From Heliocidaris erythrogramma (Eukaryota; Echinodermata; Echinoidea; Camarodonta; Echinometridae), in NCBI GenBank assembly GCA_025617745.1, contig CM046853.1, positions 51,167,021-51,231,020 on the forward strand: 64,000 bases of DNA. The letters are read 5' to 3'. The notes under the pieces are model-generated. The model saw only the letters and a program-made list of their open reading frames with translations. It was not told the origin of the DNA and ran no database searches. Every line of letters starts with the position of its first letter. The first letter of the stretch is position 1. Below are positions 11,199 to 24,653 of the stretch, in pieces. Made by a program: the position numbers and the translations under genes.

Positions 11199-14100
11199 CC
11201 CAAGTTATGATTGCAAAGGATTGCACTCCATGTACCCTACTCAAAATATAATTCCGTTTAGGGATATGTATGTGCTAATGCGGTGCGTCCGTATAAAAAT
11301 ACAATTAGTGGGATTAGGATCACCCGACTGTTTTGACAGTCACCAGTGCCCTGAATATAGAGATTCCATATTAAGTTTATATTTAATAAACATTAATGAT
11401 CTCATTGGATTTTTTCAGGATGCAATCATAATTATCTGTGAAGATTATCCTTTGGCGTAAAAGTCAATATCACATCTTTTCCTGTGCTCTTTTCCTCTAG
11501 AATGTAAAACCGAATATTGTAACTAAATAAGCAATATCCAGAACATTTCTGCATTTAACGGTGATTATTTATCTAACTAAGTGATCATTTTTCTCGCTAA
11601 GTGACTTGTTATCTTCCTCTGAGCATGAGCATAAATATCGTGCTACCCATAAGTAATGAAATAAGTGTGACAATTACATACTCCATCGGGCAACTCTCTA
11701 TATGAGAAATTGTAAGAAATGAACATTCTCACATTTCGTTCCTCAATTCTATCATTTATATATAAGAGTAAGGGCAATTGGAAAAGAAACAATCCTTGGA
11801 AAAAAACGGTTTCAAGTAAATTCGATCCAAAGGCAAGTGAACGACCGACGCCAATTTCTCTCGAAACAAATTAAGTGATGATTAATTTAGCCGACTGAGA
11901 AAACTCTTCGTCACGGTGCCCGAGGAATGAATGATGTACGACGAATCTAGTTTGTAAAACTATGATTTTTTTTCTTCCAGTCGACCAACAGAGTATAAAC
12001 AAATATTTTTTTTTAAAAGTATGATCTTCAATCATCAGTGCTTCCTCCTTCATTCCCAATGCAAGTCGCTTTTTACTGAAATTGAAATGCTGACAGCATC
12101 TGAATATGGCTATCAATATTTCATCTTTCAATTTGTTAATATATTATGTCCCGTTTTCATATCAAAACTAGTCCATTATCCATCATATAGTAATGAGCTT
12201 GGATGAAACCAACTGTATATTGAGTACAACGATATGATTCGTTTCTTACGATTTACAAATTCATCAGTCATAAAACCAGCACGTGTTTATAGGGAGCTAA
12301 TGGAGTGAAACAGAGTGGAATAAAGGTCTTTTCCATGGGGGGGGGGGGGGGGGGGGTGTATTCTTGAAGATGATGTCGATTTGTTGCTTTGAAAAGAATC
12401 TTTTAATGGAAAAGATTGAGTTGAGATTGTATCGATCAACGTCAAGTATGCATTTGATATGTCAATGGATAGGTATGTGCACGATGCACGCCTTTGTGTA
12501 GCATTGTGTCGAGTATACAAACTGTCACGTGATAACTGAGGGGACACAAAACCAGGCGCCATTTAAGCAGTGACTCTTACTGTACAAATATCCTGCACCA
12601 CACAAAGGCCCATGGAAGGCACAAACAATGGCTTAATATCCAAGCATTGTCAACAAAAATCTTAATTAAAATGCCGGTATATGATACAAGTGTAAAGGTT
12701 ATTCTAAATGCATGAATTCAGGTTTCCTCGCATACCTAACGGTAAATGTTTAGTTTGTTATCTCTTTCTTCGATCTACAAAGTGACGGTGTTTGCAAACT
12801 AAGGAGGGTTGTAATTGCTCTTGAATAAATAACCCGCTGTGCAGAAATATTGCTTTTCTTTCCAATGTGCACGGTTGTATTACTCATGTTACAAACCAAA
12901 CGTTTTGTCGTTTATGTTTTGATGTCATTATTTTGTGTGAACGGTGTTCCATCACATTCATTTCACCCTCAGTCTATCCAGCACGTCCAACTCTCTCTTT
13001 CCCCTAGAGTGAGGTCCACTCACATAGACATTTCCCTCAAAAACCCGAGGACAAATTGAAGGCACACGTTACTACAAATGAAGACAAATGCCCTCAATAT
13101 GAGAGCGCCTGTAAAATGTCCATTTCGTTTCCATAATTATCTCGTTATGAAAAATAGCTCCGTTAGCATCCCCTTAGCACGGGTGTCATGGACATTTAGT
13201 TTCCCATATAAAGTAACTTATAATATGCTACTGCAGCCGGCTTGGTCTTCCAATATTCGCTTGTGGAAAGAAAGGAGAAAAAAAAAACCTCAGAGATAAT
13301 GGGAAAAATTCGACCGTGCGATCGTATCATTCGCAGTAAACCTTCCACCTTGCATGTCATTACTCATATACCGCGTTTGTTTCATATGGAGGGAAAAAAT
13401 ATTGACGACGATGCCAAACGGACTAGTCAACGCCAAACGAGATGATGATTGTGGGGGTAAAGTACAAGGTATAGCAGTGACAACATTCCAAGCAGGGCTT
13501 TATTGCGGATTGCGTGGAGAATTGCGGGTCAAATGTCGAGTTTTTCTGCAAATATTGCTCACAGATTCAATATCAGAGAGTCAATAAAAAAAAAAAAATG
13601 ACGGATCTGATCGTCTACAAAATTATGCCAACCATATTCACCGCGACGGTCACTTATTATTGCCCTCACGACTGGTTATGATACTTTTTTGGGCTTTTTA
13701 TAGGTTCGTCGAAGCCTAGGTCAATCAAACTTAGATAAATATACAATATTCATAACCATTAATATGGCAGGGAGAGAGAGAGAGAGAGAGAGAGAGAATG
13801 GATGATGGCATTCGAGAAAAAAAAACCATAATAAGCCACACATCCTTAGAAACACCAATTGTCTTTATTTGATAGTTTTCAGATGGTGAAACAATTTTGG
13901 ATTTTCAAGTGAATGTTCTTAAGTCAATAATACCCCTGGATCTGAAAGCGGTAAATTGAGATCGTCGCCGCTACCCCCACTGAAAATAAATCTGCCTGGA
14001 TACCTGTCTCATTTCGAAGCTCCCTAATGAACATGCGAGTTAATGTATTTGATGCGTGCACGCGCCGCTTGTTGAATGATATTTGCTACTTTAGATTGAG

Positions 14101-14421
14101 TCCTGGATTTATAGATTGGTATTAACATGGATTAAATGCGATCTTTGATATTAAAACTGTTCTCTTCTGTAATAAACATTTAATTTACGCATCTTTACAT
14201 CTGCTGCGCACCCGCATTGTGCAATTAGTGGAAGTTTGTCGGCCCGCGATATTGCCTGCAATTCGTGTGCCTCGTCTATCCGTACAGTTGACGTTCGCTC
14301 AGCTCTCTCTCTTCTGATCATTTGTCATTGAGGCAACCGCTCGTACGGACGTGTAGCCGCGTTCATGTAACCTGTGCTTTTCATTCATTTGATCTCTGCG
14401 GACACTACTTTCGGAGCTATT
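11199..14421. other. Upstream region of receptor exon A
   Basis: AT-rich, with the 20-G run, a (GA)n at 13768-13798 and short unconvincing frames. The last 200 bases before the ATG are CpG-richer and pyrimidine-rich (GCTCAGCTCTCTCTCTTCTG near 14297-14316) and should hold the 5' UTR. No TATA box is evident. Confidence 0.45.
12337..12356 (+). repeat. Poly-G tract (20 G)
   Basis: Uninterrupted G run, among the longest in the window. Confidence 0.95.
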
Positions 14422-15166
14422 ATGGGGCTTTTAAAAGGATTAAGCATGGGCAATATTTTATGTTTTGTGCACTTTTGTATCACATTTGTTTCATTCATCG
14501 ATGTCATCAGCTGTCAACTGTCTTCTGATCGGACTATGACATGGGGTGTTATGTTACCTAATTATTACTTGCCGACGAAACCCGACGGTAAAACGCCATG
14601 GCTGCCGCCTGGACGCCACTACCCTTACCACCTGCAGATGGTGATGCCTGCTATGAGAATAGCCCTAGAGAAAGCCGAAGTTGAATATCTTCAGGGTTGG
14701 AATATATCTTTGCAAGTGGAAGACAGCCATTGTGATGCTGGAACCACTCAATTTCAGGCAGCCGATATGAAAGTAGATTGGAAAGTACATGCATATTTCG
14801 GGCCAGTGTGCGAGTATGCCATCAACCCGCCCCACAGGTTTGCCAGCCGCTGGAATATACCCCTCATCACCGTGGGGGCTCAATCAGCGCACTATCTCAA
14901 GTCCAAGATCATCACCAAGTTAATGCCCTCTCATTATTTCGTGGGAAAAATCATTCTTGATATATGGAATACATTCGAGTGGAGGAGAGGGGTATTTCTG
15001 TATCATTTCAATGATAAGGGGATGCAGGACCCCATGTTTATGGCTGGGGCAGCTTTTCAGTACCTCAAAATGGCCGGTCTAAATTTCACCCACGACCATT
15101 TTGACGAATTTAGTCATGTTAACTTTGAAGAAATACTGGAGACGATGGTGGTGCCGGAAACATCGG
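14422..15166 (+). CDS. First coding exon (A) of a natriuretic peptide receptor / receptor guanylyl cyclase-like protein
   Basis: Encodes 248 codons plus one base. An in-frame stop lies at 14368-14370 and the first in-frame ATG is at 14422 (A at -3, G at +4); a second good ATG is at 14446. Residues 1 to about 32 form a signal peptide with a hydrophobic core (NILCFVHFCITFVSFI). From about residue 40 the chain matches the membrane-distal lobe of the ANF_receptor domain: MLP, GRHYPYHLQM with PAMRIALEK, FGPVCEYA, and RW-IPLIT. Cys104 and Cys130 are 26 apart, the spacing of the first disulfide of mammalian NPR-A (Cys60-Cys86). N-glycosylation sites are N94-I-S and NFT near the end. The exon stops at a phase-1 donor (G|GTGAGT, intron from 15167), close to where vertebrate NPR exon 1 ends. 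The family binds peptides outside the cell and makes cGMP inside, or clears peptide if the cyclase is absent; which applies here cannot be seen. No later exon was found. Confidence 0.88.
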
Positions 15167-15172
15167 GTGAGT
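15167..15172 (+). promoter_or_regulatory. Splice donor of receptor exon A
   Basis: GTGAGT directly follows codon position 1 (G|GT), giving a phase-1 intron. Homology to exon B also ends exactly here and the open frame stops soon after. The same donor, in the same phase and after the same place in the domain, ends exon B. Confidence 0.85.
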
Positions 15173-17149
15173 ACCCCACTTTTGAAACAGCTTAAAAGCA
15201 AGGCAATCTAAATAAATAAGGCCATACCTTAGTATAACTATGTATATATATATTTCCAGATTCATTCGAGGGGAAGTGGTCTCCGAATTTGCCATACGCT
15301 TCACAAACCTGTACACCTTCAGAGTGACTATCGCATGACAAGTAGAAATCTTGTGTAGACAAGTTTAATTACCAATTATCACGATTAACATAAGCTGCCA
15401 CTATCAAACTTTGGACTAAATTGCACCGTGCTATTAGACACGGGTCATTATCTATAGCACGGCTTGGGATATCGCCAAAACAACAGAGTAACTATATACA
15501 ATCATACACGATCGTACCGTATGACCTTCCCATAGACTCTTATTTGATTAAACAGACTTAAAGTGATCTCCATTGAGTGATGACCGGACTTAATAGCTCC
15601 ACCATCATTTAGTGATGTATACTTATGAACGTAATGGCGGAAAAGGCCATTTTCAGCTTCCTAAATCAATCCTGACTAAATGCATTGTCACGGTGAAGTG
15701 AAATGGGAAACGTTGCTATAGCGAGTCACTGAAAGTCAAATAGCCACTACTTAGACAATTACTGTTTTCTAAAAGGATCATAATAGGCTTCATTTGCTTG
15801 CAAATTTCCATTAATTCGATATGTGTCCTCGTACCTTCTGTTATTTTATCAGTGTAAATACATCAGGGTTCTAATTACTTAGCATTCGGTTAGTTTCCTG
15901 ACTCAACCATCATAGAAGAAACGATGTAAAGTGATATAATTGTGAGAGTTAGGTAGGATAATGCGATGACGCCGTGTATAATACGCCACAAGAAGAAAAG
16001 CGAACGTTTGCCTGCATGCTGGAGTCGATACAGGATCAGCGGACCTAATCACATAAGACGGCGAACTGCTGTAGAACAAGAAGAACTTTATCCCAAATCG
16101 CGGCTGGTATTTTGTTAAGGGGGAGACAGGGACCTGCAGTGATACTTTGTGAAGATTTTGTTAAACCATAATTTGCAGTAAATGGAGTATTCATTACACA
16201 GCCGCAGTCCTGTTCTCTCGGCTCATGTTACGAATTTATGCATAACGCTGCATAACGCGAAGCACCGCCAATGCCTAGAGAGTATAACGGTACGTAAAGT
16301 AGATGGGCATTATTGACTAAAAAGAAGAATGAGAGGAGGACATGGTGGAAAAAGAATACGAAAGAATTGCAGAAGAACGTGAAGAAGCAGGGCGATAGAC
16401 ATGTAGAACAAGGGGAAGACATACTAATGTGCAGGGTAGTATCCCAAGCGTTTCAAGCGATTTTAATACATAAACACATGTCTGCGGCCTTCCAAGAAGG
16501 TCATCACACGCACAAAACATAATTATCGACTTATCTCTCTATACTTATATAACAATACAACAATACAATTTACGATTCACCACTGCTTTTTATGGTGGGT
16601 AGGGGTGATAAAAAGTAGATTATCATGAGTGTATAGTCTACCAATATGAAGGGTATAAAGGAACCAAGCTTATAGAACGTTCTTACGTCTTCTTTTGCGG
16701 AACAGAAAGTCATGCTTCATTGACATTTTTACAGTTAGTTGCAAAGCTTAATTTTCCCAGCACGATGAATCTGTTTCTCTTTTTGTTATTTTTTCACACG
16801 CCATCCTGATGGTATGACAATAGATTTCGGGAACAAGACAGACTGGTGTATGGGACGCAGATGTGAGGAAGAAAAAAAAGGTCATCGTTCAATAACAATA
16901 TAAGGCGTGAAAATCAATATATAAGTATCGCGGAGGTATAGAGAATGCAACATTCGTATGGTTAGAAACGTACAAGAAAAACACTTGGAAACATGTTGAC
17001 TGTTTGTTCGATATGGCATGAACAGCCAGTCTGTGATGTATGTTATATCATTACAGTACAATACCGAAGGAGCTATCAGTTACATGCATATGCGCTCCTT
17101 TATCAATTTGATTGAATAATCGTTTTCTCCTCTTATACCTACCTTCTTC

Positions 17150-17305
17150 CATCTTTCTCAACAACATTTTCTCGTTTTGCCGGCTTTGTCCAGCGTAGGA
17201 GAATGCCTTACGACAAGAGGGTCACTCCGGCTGTGAATTCAGTAGGGATTTGAACTGAGACGCGACAGCTCAAGTCTCCGTAACATGAGCCACAACCACA
17301 GCATA
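17150..17305 (-). mobile_element. tRNA-derived SINE remnant
   Basis: On the minus strand, TGGCTCATGTTACGG (box A-like) is followed about 35 bases on by AGTTCAAATCCCTAC (box B-like). Body sequence with TTGTCGTAAGGCATT comes next. The spacing is that of a tRNA-derived pol III promoter, but the tRNA fold is lost. No tail or target duplication was confirmed. Confidence 0.5.
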
Positions 17306-18797
17306 CTTTGCAATTCAGAGCAAAAAAAAAAGTAAACTAGAGGCAGATATTGAAGAGAAATACACGTTATTATATAGGCATGATAGGAGGAGAGACATCA
17401 TATTCTCGTGAGGATTTTGAGCCCTTTTAATCGAGATACAATCATGTACGTATTTCCGTGAATTGGACCTTCCAGGTTGATTAGACGTTATTAAATATCA
17501 AGGTGTAAAGACAATGACGTTTTAGTAATTAATTGCATGCAACGGGAACGACTCGAGTATGAAATTGGAACGAAAATCCAGGGCGATGTGATCCACGTAA
17601 AACGTGTCAAAGTCTTGGTGTATGATTTACACTGAGAAATCACAGAGATAACTTTTTAGTTCTTTGTATAGCCAAAATGTGTATCCCCCTAAAAAAAACG
17701 AAGAAGAAATGAAACGCAATTGCTGTACAAGCGACAGGACGCAGAACATTTTGTTCAGGAAACATTAAAGGCTTAGAGTGGGCAAAACAAAATAAGCGAC
17801 AAAACCATTTCGGATTACAAAATGCGGGTTGTTAGTATTTTATTTACAAGGCCAAACTGAAATACTATGACCTACTTAAGGACATATTTTATTTTTAGCA
17901 TAAGCTAGTACCGTTGTGGAATACATGAAATGTGTGTTCATCATTAAATATAACAGAGTCTTGTGTTAGATGATGTTAAATCATGGCATATTTCCATGGG
18001 TCTTATCATCACTGTCAATATGACTGCGAGAATAAATGCATTCTTTTGGTAACGTAGATGTGTATTGAGTATGTGGTTACTGAAACCATTCACCTCCTCC
18101 TCGCTGTCGTTCTCGTCATCATCATCGTCATGATATCGGGACGGTGTTCTATTCCTCAATATTGGAGTACACACCCACTTCCTGGTGCTAGTGCACAAAC
18201 CTGCCAAACTGGGAAAGTAAACAGCACTATTGTGATGCCCGTGTTGACAAACCAAGTCCCTTTGAACGCTCGCAAGAGCAGATTCCAATTGATTTTGGTC
18301 ATAAGAGAGCAAACGGGGTATTGGTGCTCCTTTACAATGTTTCGAGAACCCTTGTGGGTATAAAAGCCCTCGTGATCCGTGTTTAGACTGACATCCAATG
18401 GTTCTTCACGAGAGAAATACGTTTGAGAAAATGAAAAGAGCAACATATACCAAAGGGAGTGAGTCAGTTGCATTTCATTAACTTGTGCAGGTATCTATTC
18501 TAGGGAACTTAACGAAACGAGTCTTTGGAAGAAGAAGAGGGCACTTCGATTACACTGTATGGAGTTCATCGTCTGTACACGTAATGAAACTCTCTTCGCG
18601 CAGTGAAAGTGTCTAATGAAAGTGACGAGCTTTCAGTCACCGCAATGACAAAACATATTGTGTATATACTTCATTGTATTAGGCGTGAAAACACCCGGGG
18701 ATCGCCGTAAATTGATCCAACAAATAAAAGATTAATTCGAAATTCAACGGCAATATGATACTATCCGTGAGTGGAGGAAGAGAGGAGGAAAAACAGA

Positions 18798-19004
18798 GGC
18801 CTGAATTCACAAAGGAGGTTTAAACCATGGGTAAGGTTTAAACCTCGGTATGCGTACTAAAATAAGCGTAAATAAGCGCCCATTGCCAATGCGCGCGCTC
18901 AAAGAATTATGATTGGATCGGATTTTGTGCGCATGTACGCTTAAAAAACCCAGGAGGGGGTTTAAACCATGGTTTAAACCAAACTTCCTTTGTGAATTCG
19001 GGCC
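18798..19004. mobile_element. Foldback MITE with GGCCTGAATTCACAAAGG ends
   Basis: 207 bp. The left arm begins GGCCTGAATTCACAAAGG and continues through GGTTTAAACCATGG. The right arm is its inverted copy, CCATGGTTTAAACC then CCTTTGTGAATTCGGGCC. The arms are about 35-40 bp and themselves contain the palindromes GGTTTAAACC and CCATGG. There is no coding capacity and no clear target duplication. Confidence 0.8.
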
Positions 19005-22000
19005 AGAAAGGTTGGCAGCAATATATATCAATAATATAAAAGCGATTACACATCAAGGCATTTTGTTGCGGAAAACATAATGTACAATGAAGGGTGAAAC
19101 TGAAAGGATATTGATACAATTACTATTACGTACGTGTCATGGCAGTTTGTTAAAGGTAAGCTTGTGTACAATAGTTGGTATTGAAAAGGGTATGGGTGTA
19201 TTTTGTGAATATTGGAGAGAGGGAGAGGAGGAGGAAACATATAGAGGGAGAGAGATAGAGAGAATGAGAGACAGAGAAAGAGAATGACAGGTGGGTATGA
19301 AAACCAACTACAGTGAACTTCAAGCTCTTCATCAATGCTTTGTCCGCGTTTTATTAAAAGCAAAATGCCGAGAGCAATGTTTGAATTAGTCATGCAAAAT
19401 CTGACCCGAATTCTCCGTATACATACTACCTTGCCACAATTAGCCTATGAAGTCAGGTAAGAGAGCAACGTTCATTTTTTGATTATTTGTAGCTCTCGTA
19501 AGCACAAGCAAGCCGTCTTAAAATTAGAATTTCATTGCCATTTTATTTACTGAAAATTCATCTTGTATCAATCTAATTTCAATGCTCGAGTGAACATTAT
19601 TGTCATGATTGTTCGGCGGAAGAGTTTTCCTCTTTACCTCCGTTTCTGTAAAAGCGGTTGACAAGTTGCACACAACCCCGCGTTCAATCACCTACCTCTG
19701 AGCTATTGCCACTTTTGCTCTATGCGGATACACGTATATCGCTGATCGGATTCAGGTACACTGAGTGTATCATGTCTTTTCCAACTTTTAAAAATGTGTT
19801 TTTTCGTGCTGATGAATGATAATTGAGCAATAAATAAAAACAAATATAGAATTAATTTATGCTTCTACAAAATATAATTAGAACGGTTTTGATTTTCACA
19901 GCATCCGCTTTTGTTTTCTGATAGCGTTTTTTCCCCTTTGCATCATGCGCTTATGTATGTGGTGTGTGTGTTGGCGTTTCGCCACTTTCAGATGAGGAAG
20001 GGCGACCACTCTCGTCGGCTCTTCGTACAGCCTTGAGAGGATTTGGAATATTGATGAGGTTGTTGAGAGGCCGGAGCCGAGGCAAAGAAAGCAAACGAAA
20101 GTGGATATATACCCCAGGATAACAAAACATCTGCGGTATACATTACCTACCTGTATATGTATTCCAACACTCGTATCTTAGAATTGTCAACATTCTTTGG
20201 TCGTCTCTCTTGAGGGAGGTTATTTTCCATTTTGTTCCGAGATTAGTGTACATTCTTTTGTGAACAGCATTATACCCGATAGTCATTGAATGGCATTATC
20301 ACCGATTATTACCATTGACAGTATTTGTTAGGTTTTATTTCCTGGAGGAATCAAAACGCGTAGTAGACATTATTGCGAAATTTATTATTAGAAAAAAAAA
20401 ACTTAAAAGAAAAAAAGCACAGACAAAATAATGTATAAACAAATGCGCGATAATGCGCGGCACGGCTGAAAGAAAATTGCGCACTTACCGTGAAGCTTTT
20501 AAACCTCCAAACCCAGACCGAAACAAATGTCCTTTAATCGATATCTATTTGCGCGTAAAAGATTATAAGAAAAAGAAGAAGGAAGGAGATAGGGATAGAG
20601 ATAGAGAGAAAGAGAGAGGAGGGTGAGGGCGAGGGACCCGCGAACAAAAAGAAAGATAGAAAGAGGGAATGAATGAATGAAACATAAGTAGAGTCAATGG
20701 TATTTCACATGCAGACCACTGGATCGATGTTAAAAGCCCATTTCTCAGGCAATTTAAGACCATTTATCAACCCTCGTGCTCTTTGTTGCACATAAGTCCT
20801 TCAACAAAATTTAATCAATGCCCTATTAAACGAAATGATTAATAATATGAAATATGGGGCATGAAGATGTATTTAGCCATTGATTATCATTTAGTCATGG
20901 CTTGAGAACACTTGTCTTGATGCGTGGCGTAATGTTTTCGTGATTGAACATTGTGGCGTCATAATATGATTGAACATTGTAAGAACAATGTGAAATATAA
21001 AAGTAGCCATTTTGTTTTATTTCCATATAATGTCATAAAAGGCAACGCCTTATGTATCGCATTTCAGGAACAGCCTCATAAATTTATTTTACTTTTGGTT
21101 ATTGGCTCGAATGTACCAGCATTTTCTCAAGTAATGAATCTAAATCCATTACATTGCTAAGTGACGTCATAATACGAGTTGAGCACTTGTTAGGTGTCGT
21201 AATGATACGGAATAGAGAGTTCGGTTGTTCATGTTTTTGATCGTGTTGATATAGACGTGATAATTATATGGAGATCTGACAGGAATGATCAGATAGTTTA
21301 CTGTATAATACTAAAAAAAAAGAAAAAAAAGAAAGAAAAGACTAACAGCAGCTTAGGATTGTGAGCACCTTGTATCTTAAATCATCTTGCTTGTTTTATT
21401 ATTAAAATACATAAGATAATTATCTCTCCCTTTCCTATTTCTGGGAGAGTTCTTGTATATTTAATCGTGTAATTGCTAAATAGTTCACGTAGATTAGATG
21501 ATCATAATATGGCCCATTGCTGTTATTTTTCAGGTAACACTTCATTGTACTACCCCCGATGAGATATGTCATCAGAACATTTATTTGGTCTATGTTTTTA
21601 AATAACGATCTATCATTACCTCTTGTTTTCCAAGTAGCCACTTCCATCAGTTCATAAATACGATGAAGCAACATACATGTAAGCCAACTATAGTGGTAAA
21701 AATAAGAGTAGAAGACAGTAACATACCAATAGGCCTTCAAATATTGATTTTTATTGTTTTTGAGCAGTGGGCAACATAATCAAATTACTATTGACTATGT
21801 ATACACATTTATCTCATTTCACGAGGTAGTTCTATAGTACCAGCCAATACTTTGATGTGAAAGAAAGTTTGCTCACTGCGACTGAGCTTTCATGTTCAAA
21901 ATCGATTTCAATTGTCCCTGCAGTGGTGAATGATGCTGACCATCGTTCTCTAAGGGCTCTTAGTTATTCTAGAAAGAAATGGTGACTGTGTGGTTTTATC

Positions 22001-22905
22001 AGGAGTGAAAGTAAAACTACCAATCTTTAAAAATCAGTGTACCACTTTTACGCTTATTTTCCTCGGTATCAAATCTTAACCGTGGAAGAGCTAAATTTCA
22101 ATTTTTTCCCTAAGTAGGTGAGTAGAATCCGAGGAAAAGAATGTACAGTCCATCTTCCTATTTGCTTTCTTCCGAAGCATTCCAGCGCGCCCTCCAGCTG
22201 GTTAGGGAAGGCTATTTATTATGATCTCTGTAGACTGTGCGATCAATTTGAAATTCATTTCGACCTCGGAGATTCTGAAATCCATTTCTAATGACAGCGT
22301 TGATCCCTTCAAAATCTTCAGTGACCCAACCGACTTTCAGATGACCTGCGGATAAAAATCATGTCAAATTCGAAAATACAAAAGCATTCGGCGGGATGAG
22401 CTCGTTGGCAGATGCTCGTCCTTGCCTTTCATCTCTATCCTTTTCTTTTTTTTTTTTTAAATCTCAGTCTACTTCCAAATACATGTATAGAGTTAGGGTG
22501 CCTACCATCCTAGACTGACAAAAATGTTGATTATGAGGCCTTTGAACCCCGCTGCAGTCCCTCCCCGCGAATCGTACTCGCACCCAATCATAAGATGAGC
22601 ATGGTAGTTTTTGATAAAGTTGTTGGAGCACCGCCATTACAGCGGTATCCTGTCATGTCTCATTTCATCAGGGATCATCCGCAGAGATCGAAACGAATGC
22701 ACTCCCGAAACACAAACCGACTTTGAGTTTAGTTCTGACAAAGCTGATTTCTGGCCATGCGATTACACTGTGCAAGAAGCTGTCTCAAAACAATTGGGAA
22801 AGGTTAATTATATACTAGTAGTACATAATGGTCTATGTTGTAGGTTTTGGAATCACCAAATGAGAAGAAATTGACTCAATCCTGCTGAGAGTCACATGCA
22901 CTGCA

Positions 22906-23120
22906 CACGGAAATGTGTATATGAGACTAAACACACACATGTTCGGCCCGAACATTTCAGCTGTTTCTTGTCATATTTTGAATGTGAGGGCATTTGAAGA
23001 ACAATCCCGTTCAGGAGACATTTTCTACTATGATAATCTTCCAAGCTGACATGAAGAGAATGAGAGAGCTCACAAATTATCTTTGACCTTTCCCAGAGCT
23101 CAACTTCCTCTTTAATTATT
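22906..23120 (+). repeat. Interspersed repeat, copy 1 (empty-site counterpart of 62.6 kb)
   Basis: Shares with 62563-62676 the block AGGGCATTTGAAGA-CAATCC and with 62977-63045 the block CCCAGA-CTCAAC-T-CTCTTTAA. At this copy the two blocks are contiguous; at 62.6 kb they are split by a 293-bp TTAA element. The nature of the host repeat is unknown. Confidence 0.6.
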
Positions 23121-24537
23121 CACTCTGTGCCATAACATCGGAATAATGCTTTCTGTGTATATTACCATACCGATTCCCATTCCTATTCAGAATTTGAAGA
23201 GAAATGCGACCTTGCTCATCAGGAAGGTAGAAAAATGAGATAAACGGATACTAGTACGTGAAAGTTTGGAATAAATCGGATAAACAACAAGAAAGGCATC
23301 GTTTAACCCAAATTTGAGATTACAGTAATACGGTAATTTCAAGTGACATTTCAGTAATGCGACTGCGGCCTAATATCCGACATATCCCACGTTTGCTAGT
23401 ACGCACGAAATGACTGGAATAATAATATTACATGTATTTCTGAAATTTTATTTGCTGAGAAGAATCTTTTATTAGGGGACATGTACCAACATGCTATTCA
23501 TACGGCCACATGACTGCAGAAAAGCTCCACTGGAAAGAAATGGAAATTCATGTCTACAACAAAGGGAAAATTGTCCTGGAGCATGTGTCAGTCGAAATAC
23601 AAATTTGCCAATTTGAAATTTGCATAGATTTTATGATCACATCTTTCAAATATTCATTACTTTCTTGAGTGATTGATTGAATGGAACATCGAAGCCGGTA
23701 GAATGAGTTACATTCAGTTTACAATAAAAAGAAATCAAAATAAATATAAAAGTGATAATCAAGACTTGAATAATGATTAATTACGATTAAAACAAATCTT
23801 AATTTTTGTCTAATTTCTGTCAAATTTTCACCAACCCGTTTCTCTGTATTTTTCTGCTTTCATCCAGTTCAGCATGTAACAGAGGTTTAGACTCACGCTA
23901 TATTTGTATCGATCATGTAGTTTGTTTTAAAATCGCCTCTTGTTCATCAGTAAATGTAGTGCAATAAGCTTCGGCTACATATTTAAACAGAGTACAGGGT
24001 GATTTAATAATAGAATATCATGAACATATAAAACGTTGAAAGTGAAATTGGGAAAGGGAAAATTAATTGGAAGTTAAATTCGTTTGATAATTATGTGCAT
24101 AATAATAGGTCGTCTTTCTTACCTTGTAGAAAGAGTGGTGGTTGAAGCTTTTTGTCTCTCCTTGATTTCTCCTTTTCCGTGTTAAAACCTTACTTCTTAC
24201 CCTCTTTCTTTGAGAATCCTTCTTGTCGGGGTTTTTATTTTTCTCATCCGACTATATCCTACAATATACTTCGCATCTCTTCCTTCCTTCAGGCACATTG
24301 CATTTTGATGAGCGTATAATGAATGACGCATAATAATCATACCGACAAAAGCATGCTTCTCATATTCATATTTTATTCTTTCTCCTTTCCCCTATTTGGA
24401 ACAAAACGGTTCAAAATTGAGGGGAAAAAATAAAATTTTATCACATTCGATTTCGCTGGAGGATGAGAAGCCCTTGTATTTGTTAATGGAAAACAAGTCA
24501 ATATCATCCCATTTTCTCCAGCGGGTTCTTCCGCATT

Positions 24538-24653
24538 GATGCCACTAAAACTGTGCTCGATATTGAAGATTTAAAGTGAATCAGAAGATAGAAGATTTTC
24601 CATATCAGATAAAAAGGATATCATCTACGTGATGTACATAAGGGAATGCCGAC
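24538..24653 (+). repeat. Left arm of a 4.1-kb-spaced inverted repeat
   Basis: From GATGCCACTAAAACTGTGCT to GCCGAC this matches the reverse complement of 28525-28629 nearly perfectly over about 85 bases, apart from one 8-base indel after AATCAGAAGAT. The match weakens over the last 20 bases. Confidence 0.85.

Larger units (their letters stand above)
15173..24537. other. Intron or intergenic DNA after exon A
   Basis: Apart from the listed SINE remnant, MITE and interspersed repeat, I see GA-rich tracts near 19210-19286 and 20575-20630. No receptor exon was recognised, and the open frames near 18.0-18.5 and 21.4-21.7 kb resemble nothing known to me. Exons under about 40 codons could be missed. 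Confidence 0.4.

Noticed and set aside
14374-14421. Extra upstream codons for exon A from a GTG
   Set aside because: Not an ATG; the strong-context ATG at 14422 begins a proper signal peptide. The same holds for 37672-37698 before exon B.
14322-14960. Other-frame open readings over receptor exon A
   Set aside because: Shadows of the real exon in other frames.
17944-18473. Overlapping frames of 101-122 codons on both strands
   Set aside because: Mutually overlapping, no domain; probably chance.
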